A stretch of DNA of 64,000 bases from Pseudorasbora parva (Eukaryota; Chordata; Actinopteri; Cypriniformes; Gobionidae): assembly GCF_024679245.1 (NCBI RefSeq), contig NC_090191.1:39492524-39556523 (forward strand), written 5' to 3'. Numbering within the stretch: the first letter of the stretch is position 1; every line of letters begins with the position of its first letter. A program made the translations under genes and the position numbers. The notes under the pieces are model-generated. The model had not been told where the DNA came from. It did not search any database and worked only from the letters and a program-made list of their open reading frames with translations. This document shows positions 52,663 to 64,000 of the stretch, piece by piece.

Positions 52663-54093
52663 AAAAAAAAAAGATTTGATCATGCTGTAAAGTGTCACAA
52701 CAATAATCACAAAGCCGTTGGCACCCTCTGCACGCATTTGTTATAATATGTAATAATTTCTTTATAATATATATATTACATTTTGTATTATGTATGTATT
52801 AGTGCTAGCAAATTGATTAATCTAACATTTAACGTGTGTGTGTGTGGTATATGTACACACACATATATTATATTATCAAAAACTTTTATTATGTTACATG
52901 CAATTAATTGATTTGACAGCACTTATTATGTATTATAACAGTCGATCAATGAAACCATAAAATGACTTGCTTTGATCCTTTATTTAGATGAATTATTATT
53001 GCCTCAGTGTTATTACATTTGCATTTTAAAGTCTATTTTTATTACCACAAAAAATATCCGATTACTCAGTCGATTTGTCAAAATAATTGACCCATTATTT
53101 ACAGTCCTAGATTAGTTAAATGATAAGTAAATGCACATGCATTATTCAGCATTTTGTGACTGTGAATTTTTCCAGTCATATTTTGCCACTGAAGATTTCT
53201 TAAATATAGTGTTTCTTAAAAATATTCTCATCTCGTTCACATGAACTCCTTACCGTGTATCATCTTGTATCATCACACCCCTAATAAATACATATGTTGT
53301 GGCAAAAACACATGAAATGCCCTGCAAATCAGTGCAAACGGTCTAAAATGTTTTTGCAGTGATGTTACCACAGTAAAATCATGGTAGCACACCAGACGTA
53401 CAAAACTCACCGGCATGAGTTTCCAGGTTTCCAGGGCGTTGCTATGTTTTTGCCAGGTGTTCTCTTACTGTCAAAACATTATTACTGTCGAAATATTATA
53501 GATATATTAGATATTTATAATTCTATGGTGTTAGATATGTTGCTCTGCACTTCTGAGAGGTTGTTAGTGTGTGTTGTTGGAGGTTGTAAAGAGGAAAGAA
53601 GAGCCTCTATGAAAAGCGAGAAGAAATTAAATGTGAATCATTTGTAGAACAATGAAAACGAGGCTGACAAAATAGACAGCAGGGCAGGGAAACAAAGAAA
53701 GCAAATAGGAGCGATTGAGACACACATGACTATATCAATGTTGGCACAGCGGGCAGCACCGGCTCTGAGATGCCAGTCTTCTGCACGGCAGGAAGAGAAG
53801 TAGCAGCTTCGCCCCGTTCGCTGTGGGTTTCCGTGGCAACGGAAGCGAGGGATGAGCGGAGAGAAAACTCTGGAAGGGATGACAGACACACTGGATAAGC
53901 AGAAGAAAACAGTGCGCTCTATCAGAGCAAGAAATAAATTGACTGCCGCTCCACTTTCACTGACCCTGTTCTGTCGCCCCTACAGTTCTGTTTAAGATAC
54001 AGATGAGAAGATGCAGATGAGATAAACTAGGTGTTATTCACAGACACACAAATTATCTGTCAAGAACTTGAACAAAAGGAATATATAAGAAAC
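52663..54093. other. Intergenic DNA with small repeat fragments
   Basis: AT-rich to about 53340. A fragment at 53425-53465 (CCAGGGCGTTGCTATGTTTT and CCAGGTGTTCT) belongs to a known fish repeat. From 53640 to 53980 the sequence is unique-looking. No gene is seen. Confidence 0.4.
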
Positions 54094-54784
54094 TACAGCT
54101 CTGGAAAAAAATTAACCCCTCGTGTGCAGCTTAACGGCAGTTTGGGCAAGTGTGCACTACAGATATACGTGTGAATGACAGATCTGAACATTATAAAGAG
54201 TGTTCTTTGATCGCTCTCTATAGTTTAATCATTTAAATAACAGATTTTTTTCATGCTACTAACATAAACGATGTGAAGTTTTAGTCTTTTTAGTCACTGG
54301 CTTGATTCACTGATGCATCAAGACGGCCAGCGGCGGGACTGACAGTATGAAACGATTTAGAAAGAAAGTCTGTGTGAACTTTAATGATTAGCTACACATC
54401 AGAACTCACTAATCCCAGATCAGGCATTAATGAACACTGTTACTCACTGTTTGTGGCGGTGCTGTCGCATCCATATGGTAAAGCCTGAGCTGACATCCAC
54501 TGATAAACTGAATCCTTTCTCTACTAATTCTCTGGGCGGGCAAAGCAGAGGAAGAGGAGGAAACCTTTCCTGATGACGTCATAACAGGAGAATTCAGGAT
54601 CGGCTCGTCTGAGCTCTCATTTTCTCAAAGGCAGAGAAAGACAGCCTGAACTCGCTTTACACAGATCCACATTTCTAGTCTCTTGGGGACAATGTTCAGG
54701 TTAGGGGAACTCATATTAATGTTGAAAAACCTCATCAAATAAAAATTTCATGCCATGGGGCCTTTAATTTTTTCCAGAGCTGTA
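54094..54784. mobile_element. Tc1-like MITE with CAGCTCTGGAAAAA ends
   Basis: TA then CAGCTCTGGAAAAAAATTAA on the left; AATTTTTTCCAGAGCTG then TA on the right. Interior without transposase. Confidence 0.8.
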
Positions 54785-54829
54785 TATTTTATATTTTACA
54801 TAGCCCCCACCAAATTCCCATTAGAGCAA

Positions 54830-55353
54830 TTTTTTTTTTACACCCTGCCAATGTTTGAAGAGCAGGACCGAGTGTTGTGGACCTGAGCACGGCTGCTGGA
54901 GCGATTGTTAAACAAACACCCGCCTCGCGAATACTGGGACTTTTATTATGACTGGATGGGACACAGTCGCCGGGCGCCTGCACTGATCCGCTCTTCTGGT
55001 TATGATTTTGAGGTAATGCAGCTCTGTTTATCATATTAGATACATTTAAGTGTGTTTAAAACAATGTTATGACGTTACTCCATGCGTTCACTTGTTCACA
55101 CTGCTAAGAATAAAGCGCTCCTGCCAAATAAAAGCCGAAACCGAGGGTAACGCAGATATGACGCGATTGACAGGCGACTCCGTCAAATACAATGCTGAAA
55201 CGTCCCTGTCCTTTGTTAAAATAGCAATTTTCTCACAATTTACAAATAGTTGGAAACATCTGGGATATTGTAGGTACTCAACTGAACAAAATATATAACA
55301 CTGGCCTAGTGGTTTTTGGATATTTTACTGCAAAAATACTACATAGTGCACCT
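54830..55353 (+). mobile_element. GTGCACCTTTAA-family element, copy A
   Basis: It shares long stretches in opposite orientation with 57175-57783, including GCGCGATTGACAGGCGACTC-like sequence, TTAGCAGTGTGAAC (complement), and ATCTAATATGATAAACAGAG (complement near 55025). It ends AGTGCACCTTTAA near 55353. Short open frames inside are not genes. Confidence 0.75.
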
Positions 55354-57174
55354 TTAAAAAATACTATGCAACGCGTTTTATGTGATATACCGTGCTTATT
55401 TGCATGAAAATACATGCAAAACATCCTAAGTGTGCTAAAATTTCCATAACATGTATTTCAAGTAAACCAAATCATAAATAATACTTTTTTAATAAATACA
55501 AAAATTCTTTTTTGAGGATGAAATCTGACCTGAGCATGTTTTCTGAGCTTCTCCCACTCTTCTCATTAGACTGCACACTGTCACAGGTTCTGTTTAAACA
55601 AGTAATACGCAGCAAAAGCCAGACTCTGAATAACAAACAGCTCTATAAATCACCCTCCTCTCTCTGTCACATTCGAATGCTGCGCGCGCTGAGCCGTGGT
55701 AAATCATGCTTGCGCTATACAGATTTTAACAGGACACGCGTTTAGACATCATCAGTATGAATGAAGTGAGGTTCACAGTTTGAACAATCAATTCATTTAG
55801 AGGGTTTGTAAAACAGCATCAATCGTGTTGTGTTTGCCACCAGTGTGTGACACCAGGCGATACGGGTTTAGATGAAAATCGTGCACGACTGCGAACTGAG
55901 CTGCATCAAATGATGTGCTGAGGCCCGTTTTAAAGAAACAGTCGGACGCCCCCCATGAGGTATACTTTATAATCTTATATTTCACTCTATATTGTCTTTT
56001 TAAAAATCCATTCTATCTACAGCTATCCACACATTATATCATTAATTAGAGCTTATAACTGATTAATCGCCTAAGTCACTAAATATTAGCTTCTTCTTTT
56101 TTTAACTGTTGTATAAAATTAATATTACATTTGCAAATGTACTGATATTCAGGAAACAGAACATTTGCTTGGGTGGTATTGCTAAAATATTATCAAAAAT
56201 AACTCATACTGGGACATTATTTGCCTTGTATCTTAAATCTTGGGGGATTTTTATTAATTTTGCCCAGACCTCATCATTTCCGACCCTAGTCTACGCAGCG
56301 TGACGGGCGACTGACTTTTTTTCCCAAGAAGCAGAGCGCCTGTTGTGAGGTCTGTTTCAAGTGAAACGTAGCTTGAATTTTACATCATTGATGGTTTTGA
56401 GTCTCACTTTTATACCCACATGACAAAAAGAATTAAAAAATTAACTTTTTAATGAATTAATTCATTAAAATATTGCTCTTTCTACATAAAAATATTGCCT
56501 CGCTGTCCCACTTACATCTTAAACTCGCAGTCAGAGTCAGTAATGAGTTCTCACAACGAAGTCACTGGTCTGCGATCTCCCAGAATGCCTTGCATGTTTA
56601 ATTCATGGTGTTTTACAGCACAGCAGTGGGCAAAATGTATTTACCCGCTCTCTCTGCAGTTCCTCCCACCAGAGACCGTAAACAGACTTTGAATATCAAA
56701 TGGATGTCTTCTCAAAAAGAAAGGGCACAATCTCATATTAATGATGTATGTGCATATTTGAATATGAGCATTGAGTTGTGAATACTAATTTCAGCTTAGT
56801 TTGTGAGGTTTGCAGAAATGAGGAAAATACGTATTCACTCAGCATGGTAGAAATGTGTATGTGTCTGCTTTAATGGCCTGCCAGATAAAAACATGTCAGA
56901 TTAGATAGTCAGATCACACAGAAATAAAGAGTTCACAAAATGTTATTTGAAGCAATATATACACAGTATATGTATTAAACTTATATCCCAATTTCTCTAT
57001 AGAATAAATGAATGGAACAAATTAGTTAGAAAATAAAAAAATAAAATGCATAAATGTTGCAGGATGAGTTGTATAAGTTTTTGGGGTTTATACTTTATTT
57101 ATTACATTTTTTTTATAAAAAAAAATAATAATTATTATTATTTAAATACATTTTCAGTAAAGTATTAAAAAACC
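55354..57174. other. Intergenic DNA between inverted element copies
   Basis: AT-rich with no recognised gene. A segment at 56500-56700 is unique-looking and contains a minus-strand donor-like GTAAGT, but no convincing acceptor pairs with it. Confidence 0.4.
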
Positions 57175-57783
57175 ACTTGGCCAGTGTTATATATTTTGTT
57201 TAATTGAGTTCTTTCAATATCCCAAATGTTTCCAACCATTTGTAAATCGTGAGAAAATTGCTATTTTAACCAATGAACCGGGACATCTGAGGGATTCGCC
57301 TGTCAGTTGCGTCATATCTGTGTTACCCTCAGTTTCCGGATTTATTTTGCTGAAGCGCTTTACTCTTAGCAGTGTGAACAAGTCACAGCAGCCGATGAGC
57401 GAACGCACAGAGTAACGTCATATTATTTTAAACACTGTATCTAATATGATAAACAGAGCTGCGTTACCTCATACTGATGACCGGAAAAGCAGAAATGGCG
57501 CCGGCCACTGTGGCATAATAAAAGTCACGTTTATCTCATTAACAATCGCTCCAGTGGCCTTACTCAGCTTTACAACACTCTTTCCTGCTCTGCTTCATAA
57601 CGTTAATAATCACATGCATCGACATGATTTCTGCCCGAGTCCTATCCCGATTCTTTTCCATCGGCTGTGAGGTGAAGACCACATGTCCCAAGATTCTGCG
57701 CTCAAACTTGCTGTCATCAAACTATGACTTTGTTTTGAAGAGGCGACTTCTAGCGGATGAAAAATGTACACAGTGCACCTTTA
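57175..57783 (-). mobile_element. GTGCACCTTTAA-family element, copy B (inverted to copy A)
   Basis: Same family as 54830-55353 but opposite in orientation; it ends ACACAGTGCACCTTTAA at 57783. The left end is decayed. A related terminus lies at 38821. Confidence 0.75.
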
Positions 57784-58442
57784 AGTTTACCTGAAACTAG
57801 GCTGGGATTTTTTATTTTCCAGCATGCTTTTGCCCATGCCACTCGAAAGGGATGCTAAAAATGCAAAAAAAATTAAGTGTTATATTATGTTTTTTGTGCA
57901 AGATTAATGGTAAAGGAGATTTAGAAATGATTACTGTTTTGTTATGCTAGAAGAGTTTCTGCTCATGTGAGTTTTTGGAGAGTTACTGCCTGGTTTGAGA
58001 GCAGGTAAGTTACATGTTTTAAGTTGCTGTACTCATTCAGTAAGTGCTATAACATGCTATTGTTAACATTAGCAAATTAACAAGTTGGCATTTTCTGAAT
58101 TACTTTGTTAAAGTTAGCAAAATAATTATATTGAGATAACCTGATAATTTTAAGTTAAATGTATAAATTAGTGTACTCAAATATTTCAAGTTAAGAACAA
58201 AATAAAAATCTTACTTAAACTTTTTTGAGTCAACTTAGGTTTAACAGTGAAGTAAAAAACTCATAAAAAATATACAAACTCATTCGATAAGCAAGGAAAA
58301 TAACTCAATATTTTATGTTAAATGGTATCAAAATGAGTTAGCTAACTCAGTACTTCAAGTTAGGAGCAATTAACATGCATGAGTACTACAAACTCAAAAC
58401 TTGATAGATCTGCTAACTTAAAATTGGGAACTTCATAAATCC

Positions 58443-58445
<3 letters not shown>
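57784..58445. other. AT-rich dispersed-repeat-like DNA
   Basis: Contains many short AAGTTA/CTCAAA motifs in both orientations (for example TTTCAAGTTAAGAAC and TACTTCAAGTTAGG), suggesting an old DNA element, but no clean ends. Confidence 0.35.

Positions 58446-58501
<56 letters not shown>
58446..58501. repeat. (CA)n microsatellite
   Basis: About 28 CA units. Confidence 0.98.
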
Positions 58502-58506
<5 letters not shown>

Positions 58507-58519
58507 ATTATATATTAAC

Positions 58520-59470
58520 ATAATTAAAAGTCCACATCACAAATGTTGCAGGACAGAAGTGTTTGGGGTTTGTTGAAATCATCAGCCCTAAATATGAGCA
58601 ATAATAGGAGTTTAAAGCATTTCCACTTCAGCTCCAACAAAAATAACTGAACACTGTGAGAGCAAAGCAAACAACAGCAAAGTCTGACTCCTGTGATAAA
58701 CAGACGTACAAACAAACAAACGTGTTTATGCAAAGCACCCATGATCCTGGTGTTGAGCGGGGAGCTATGAGGTCTGTTCACACATTTATATGCACTAAAA
58801 TGCCAATTTAACCCACTTTATCGTGGGCCACGTCTTCTCGAGCATTTAATAAAACAAAGGGCTGTGGCTAAACCCAGAGTGTGCCGATTTCCATGGCAAC
58901 CACATGAATTGCGACTGTGCCTGCTGAATCCCGTATTCTAGGGAGCCAAAAAAAGGCCGGGAAAACTCCCACCAGCGCACACTATCGCTCCAGAACACAC
59001 CTGATCGCCACGGATTACCGCTAATGAACACCAAAGCACGGTGGCAAAGCCCTCTAATTCTTCAGAGCATTAAATGTAATTAAATGTAATCACATAAGGT
59101 TTTTAAGTTAATTGAATAGCTCCGTAAAACGTATGTATTGTGTGTTTTTTTCCCAGGTGGCAGCAGGTTTGGGTTGTAATATCTCTGGGTTCAGAGAGAC
59201 TGAACAGTGTTTAAATCCAGGCACATCTGTGCGGAGGTAAAGTAATGGCCCTGTGGGAAGAGAGACGCTGAATACTAATCAAGGATTTTGTAGGAAGCTC
59301 CTCTTTACGAGCTCCAGAGACGACGGATTTAGTCAAACGTCCTCTAGTTTTCTGATCTCCACAGACAATACTTGCATTGATTAGCTGCATCTACAGAAGA
59401 GCTTTATGAGATGCGGGAGATGATAAATGTCACCTCTTTATAAAGTGCCACCTGTTTATTCCACATCACT
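58520..59470. other. Non-repetitive island, candidate conserved non-coding DNA
   Basis: Unique-looking, moderate GC, without transposon ends or coding signal; includes TTCCATGGCAACCACATGAA near 58890 and ATTAGCTGCATCTACAGAAG near 59380. A functional role is inferred only. Confidence 0.35.
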
Positions 59471-59494
59471 TATCGCAAAGCCAAGTAAACCAAA

Positions 59495-59560
59495 ACACCC
59501 TAACCACCACCTAGCAACCACCCAGATAACACCCTAGCAACACCCTAGCAACCAGGCATT
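59495..59560. repeat. ACCCTAGCAACC short tandem repeat
   Basis: Several imperfect copies of CACCCTAGCAAC / CACCTAGCAACC, a motif seen at many fish loci. Confidence 0.7.
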
Positions 59561-60116
59561 ACAGCCTTTTTGTAATGCAGACCGAGGAAAAGTTTTCCAT
59601 TGCGGTACATCCTATTAGATTAAGCTTCATATCAATCTAACTGATTAATGCTATTTTCTATTTCATCAGGATCAATGGAGGAGCCCAACTGACTGATTGG
59701 ATTAGTTTCTAAAACATGGGACATTTCTAAAACATTTCTCAGGGACGGACGTTCTGATTGGCTAAAAGGATTAATTGCTGAAATGCTCAGCAGCATCGCT
59801 GGACGTATTCCCATAAAACAAGCATAATAACAATATATTTTGGATGTATTGCCACTTTTTATTTGTTTATATTGTACATTTTAATAAACACATTTTTCAT
59901 AAAATATTCTTTAACATATATCACTTATCATCACTTATATTTTGGGATAATAATATTGATTATAAGCGCTAAATCGCACATTTTATTTTCAAACGTGTTT
60001 TCATGCTACATATCTGTGAAGTTCGTGAAGAAAAATGGAATAAAATTCTAAATAGAATTACTAATGTTTTATTATTATTAAATAGAATTAATTATGGGAT
60101 TTTATTTTCTTATAAA

Positions 60117-60118
<2 letters not shown>

Positions 60119-60168
<50 letters not shown>
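60119..60168. repeat. (TA)n microsatellite
   Basis: About 25 TA units in AT-rich DNA (59820-60240). Confidence 0.97.
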
Positions 60169-60173
<5 letters not shown>

Positions 60174-60239
60174 CACTATAATTATTAAAATATGAAAACT
60201 TTATAAAAATACATATTTTATCCCCAATAGATTTAAAAT

Positions 60240-60830
60240 TTATATTGATTATAAGCAATTGTTCTGTGCTCTACACCGAGTTTCGATCTGTCTTCATTTT
60301 CTTTGGCTATTAAAAAGCCGTCCAGTTCAGATGCAAAAGCTGATCAAGGGTCTTAGTGCATAATTCATGTCGTGAGGCGCTTTAGAAAGAACTCGACTGC
60401 TCCAGAAACATTTCCTTCAAATAGAACTTTTATCAACTCGCTTTCCTCCACGGACCGGATGAAAGATCGCATCCCTGTTATGAATTAATAACATCAAACG
60501 CTTTTATCATTCAGGACCCGGAGGAGGAAAAAAGCTCCGAGCTACAATTAAAGAGGTGCGGCTAATGCTCGGCACGATCAAATTATGTTCAGAAGCGGAA
60601 GTCTCAATAACAAAGACAGATTCTTTATGTCCATAAGTGAAGAGCTGTCTTTTTTGTAGTTACGAGTTGTTAAGAGGAAATGCCAAGTCAAACTATTAAG
60701 ACCCTCGGGGGAATTAATGGAGGTTTCATTAGTATTAGTTGACAACTTCTGGATATTGATGGAGAAAACTGGGTTCGGCCTGATTCATTTCAACCATTCT
60801 GAATCAAAAACAACCATTAGAGATTGTGTA
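60240..60830. other. Non-repetitive island, candidate conserved non-coding DNA
   Basis: Unique-looking sequence with stretches like GTGCATAATTCATGTCGTGA and TGTTATGAATTAATAACATC, the latter near-palindromic. No open frame of note. Confidence 0.4.
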
Positions 60831-61340
60831 AAATAAATTCTATGGTGTGTGTGTCTGGATGCGGGTGTCTATATGACCTATATATGTAGTTAATTATAAT
60901 TAAGGCAAATATAATAGCAGTCATTACACAACACTTGTGGTCCCAGTGGGCAGCTACTTCTCTGTGACTAATTAACACATTTGAACAAAGTATCTTTAGT
61001 ATCATGTTTTAACAATATTGTGTTTATTAAGGCAATATTAAAATCATTTACTCACCCTCATGTTCTTCCAAACACGTACAACTTGCTTTCCCCTGTAAAA
61101 CACAAACATAAATGTTTTATTGAGAAGGTTTTCTTTCATTTTAAGTTCTCTTCAATAGATCCCGAGTCTTTGACACAAACGCAATTCATCCACACTGTGA
61201 GTTTAACCGTTCTTTACGGCCCTTTAACCGACCAGACAGCTTATAAATCTCCACAAAATAAGTCTCAAAAGTTATCAAAGATGCAACAACATGTTCATAT
61301 ATATTTTCGATGCCGAGAACAAATTGCAAATGGCTGTGCA

Positions 61341-61344
<4 letters not shown>

Positions 61345-61427
<83 letters not shown>
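61345..61427. repeat. (TA)n microsatellite followed by TTTA/TTTG repeats
   Basis: About 41 TA units, then (TTTA)n and (TTTG)n to 61468. Confidence 0.97.
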
Positions 61428-61434
<7 letters not shown>

Positions 61435-62082
61435 TATTTATTTATTTGTTTGTTTGTTTGTTTGTTTGTGTAACGATGATGAGCAAAAAAACACGTTTAG
61501 TTTTTTTATGTTGCATGCAATGGTAATTTGAAGTTTGACAGGTAGTGTTAACTCACCAAACAAAAATGTTCTACCATTTTGCTAACATTTCCATTAAGTT
61601 CTAAAATCTTTTTCTGAATGTTCTCTGAACTGTTTTAAAATTTTTGGAATGTTAAAGGAACATTCCATTTTATCATTCTGCAATTAGCATGAGAACGCTA
61701 CTGTACTCTGAACATTCTCAAACAAGTATAGGAACATTTAAAAACGTGAGATGAATGTTCAACTAAAATGTTTCAGAAAAAAATGTATTCTATAAAATTA
61801 ATGTTATTATTAAAGACTATTTTTAAAGACTAACTTCGAGCAAACGGAAAGGTACGTTACTGGACTGCTAGCTGTGATGTCATGTTCAGGTTTCCAGAGC
61901 TTGCTTATATTGCTCGCCTTTTTCCTTAAATATAATATTTTGGCAGCTTGTCTATATCATTTGCTTATTTTAGCTGCTTAGCTCATGTGGAGTAAGTAAG
62001 AGGAAACCAGGGCAACATTACAGCCACCACCCAACTTAGACACATCCTCAGACACACCTAGAGACAGTAATACTATCTGAGA

Positions 62083-62087
<5 letters not shown>

Positions 62088-62132
<45 letters not shown>

Positions 62133-62235
62133 CCAGAGGCCTAGTATGGCTGATCCATCTGATACAGTTACTAGGAAAAGTGTCTTTTGTCACATTAGCT
62201 GGTTGCCAGTGCTGCCAGGCATAAATCAGCCAAGA

Positions 62236-62332
<97 letters not shown>

Positions 62333-62514
62333 TTGTTTATATTAAATTGTGGGGACCAAATGTCCCCATAAGGATAGCAAAACCTGCACTCAGTTATATT
62401 GTGGGGCCAGCCAGAGGTCCTCACTTTTCAAAAAGCTTATAAATCATACAAGATGAGTTTTTTGAGAAAGTAAAAATGCAGAATGTTTCCTATGATGGGT
62501 AGGTTTAGGGGTGT

Positions 62515-62551
<37 letters not shown>
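62088..62551. repeat. Cluster of (CA)n and (GT)n arrays around a dispersed repeat
   Basis: (CA)n at 62088-62131, (GT)n at 62238-62330 and (GT)n at 62514-62551. The repeat between the two GT arrays contains GTGGGGACCAAATGTCCCCA and GATGGGTAGGTTTAGGGGTG; compare 11258-11480. Confidence 0.93.
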
Positions 62552-62553
<2 letters not shown>

Positions 62554-62989
62554 ACTTACCGGCTCTCAGTGGAGAAACTCCCAGTTGTGCGTCACAGTTA
62601 CTGTTGTCATGGCAATTGCTAAATTCTGACACCCTGTATTTAGAGGATTACCAGAGAAATACTGAGTGACAGTTTCACATTAAAGGAATACACTTTTACA
62701 AATAAAAGTTCTTTATGGTTCCATGAACATCCATGGAATCTTTCCATTCCACAGAAGGTTCTTTATAGTGGAAAAAGTTTCCTTAGAATAGATTTTTAGA
62801 ATGTTCTTCACTCTAAGAAAAAAAAAGGGTTGACTGAAAGGTTATTTGGGAAACATAAATGGCTCGTCTGGCATTACTGCTAAAACTCTTTTGAAATTTA
62901 TAAGCGTGTATAAAGAAAGACATGAAACACGATTGTTAAGTGATTTCTACAGTGAAACACCATAAAAATGCTGCAAAATCTGTGCTCTA

Positions 62990-63420
62990 TAATCCACAGC
63001 TGTGTCCGAACCTTACATCACCAAGTGCAATGCAAAGTGTGGGATGCAGTGGGGAAAAGCGCGCCACCACTGGACTCTAGAGCAGAGATGTGTTCTCTGG
63101 AGTGACCAATCACGCTTCTCTGTCTAGAAATCCAATGGACGAGTCTGGGTTTGGCGGTTGCCAGTAGAACGGTACTTGCCTGACTGCATTGTGCCAAGTG
63201 TAGAGTTTGGTGGAAGGGGGATTACGGTGTTGGGTTGTTTTTCAGGTGTGGGGTTGTTTTTCATCTTAGTTCCAGTAGAAGGAACTCTTAATACTTCAGC
63301 ATACCAAGACATTTTGGACAATTCCATGCTCACAACTTTGTGGAAACAGTTTGGGGACGGCCTCTTCCTATTAGAAGTTTGGTGTGGAACTTGACTGGCC
63401 TGTCCAAAGTCCTGACCTCT
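62990..63420 (+). mobile_element. Tc1-like transposase internal fragment
   Basis: Translated pieces in order are ITKCNAK, HHWTLEQR, VLWSDQSRFSV (first catalytic Asp in SDQS), then after a stop VWVWRLPVERYLPDC, GCFSGVG, LVPVEGTLNTSAYQDILDNS and LWKQFGDGLFLLE, after which the match is lost. It lacks the second Asp-Glu part and both termini. It is the same family as 1-480. Confidence 0.85.
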
Positions 63421-63775
63421 GCTGTTTCATACCAGAATAAACACACTAATAGAATTTAAAAGCCACTTATCTTCCAACAAAAGTATTTGAGGTGTGTTTA
63501 GAGGTTCCTCAATTCATCCGAAATAATAAAAACACAGGGTACCGTGTCGTCACTTGGTTACCATGACAACTGATCATCTTTCCTCTTTGCTACAGCAGCG
63601 AAGTATAGGAAAATGCCAGTGCAGGTCGAGAGGCGTCCACACCCACCAAATTACCAGCCTGAGAGTTTAAACAGACTATAGTATTTAAAAGATTCTGATG
63701 TTTTTGTGCTGAAAAAAACTTCCACACACACTTCAGATGCCCACAAAGAGCTTTTCATTTGAACACACACACACA

Positions 63776-64000
63776 CAGATGGATGGATGGATGGATGGAT
63801 GAGAGGGTGGGTGGATGAGTGGGTGGATGGATGGATGGATGAGTGGGTGGATGGATGAGAGGGTGGGTGGATGAGTGGGTGGATGGATGGATGAGTGGGT
63901 GGATGGATGAGTGGGTGGATTATTGAGTGGGTGGATGGATGGATGGATGAGTGGGTGGATGGATGAGTGGGTGGATGGATGGATGGATGGATGAGTGGGT
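63776..64000. repeat. (GATG)n/(GTGG)n imperfect tandem repeat, continues beyond window
   Basis: Runs of GGAT mixed with GAGTGGGTGGAT units, about 225 bp to the window edge; longer periods built from GATGAGTGGGTG are visible. Confidence 0.96.

Noticed and set aside
54789..55298. Two ORFs (minus and plus) as genes, echoed at 57214-57670
   Set aside because: The same frames recur in the inverted element copy, so they belong to a repeat and match no domain.
56495..56692. Possible exon near a minus-strand GTAAGT
   Set aside because: No convincing acceptor upstream and no protein similarity recognised.

Overview
The window is vertebrate nuclear DNA, almost certainly from a ray-finned fish and most probably a cyprinid. 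It has split genes with GT-AG introns, very many (CA)n and (TA)n microsatellites, and introns packed with the Tc1, hAT, Harbinger-like and TTAA-target DNA transposons that crowd cyprinid genomes. The species cannot be fixed from the sequence alone. There are no operons, CRISPR arrays or recognisable retroviral copies.

All protein-coding content I can defend lies in the first 39.6 kb. (1) The last six coding exons of cmah, CMP-N-acetylneuraminic acid hydroxylase (+, 1364-11104); its 5' exons lie left of the window. (2) A complete six-exon glipr1-type CAP-superfamily gene (+, 12895-21618, 266 codons). (3) A complete ten-exon krr1 gene for a small-subunit processome protein (-, 23390-29385, 377 codons). 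(4) A complete eight-exon secreted type-B carboxylesterase with an intact catalytic triad (+, 30660-39548, 580 codons). For each gene the exon phases join without a frame error. glipr1 and krr1 are convergent, as in the human GLIPR1-KRR1 pair. krr1 and the esterase are divergent and share a 1.27-kb interval holding three dinucleotide arrays. The four products do not form one pathway: sialic acid modification, a CAP membrane protein, ribosome biogenesis and a secreted esterase.

The right 24 kb (39549-64000) has no confident gene. It alternates between DNA-transposon derivatives (many nested or foldback), long (TA)n/(TG)n tracts, a 1.2-kb tandem array of a 40-bp unit, and islands of non-repetitive, moderately GC sequence that look like conserved non-coding DNA or parts of a large intron. 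One 49-bp minus-strand segment (50756-50804) has good splice sites on both sides and may be a small exon of an unseen gene.

The most unusual structures are a five-level nest of transposons inside a cmah intron; a 40-bp minisatellite whose minus strand has no stop codon in any of the three frames; a transposon end 16 bp upstream of the esterase's last exon that seems to supply its branch point; microsatellites abutting splice sites in krr1 and the esterase; and the orphan exon candidate.
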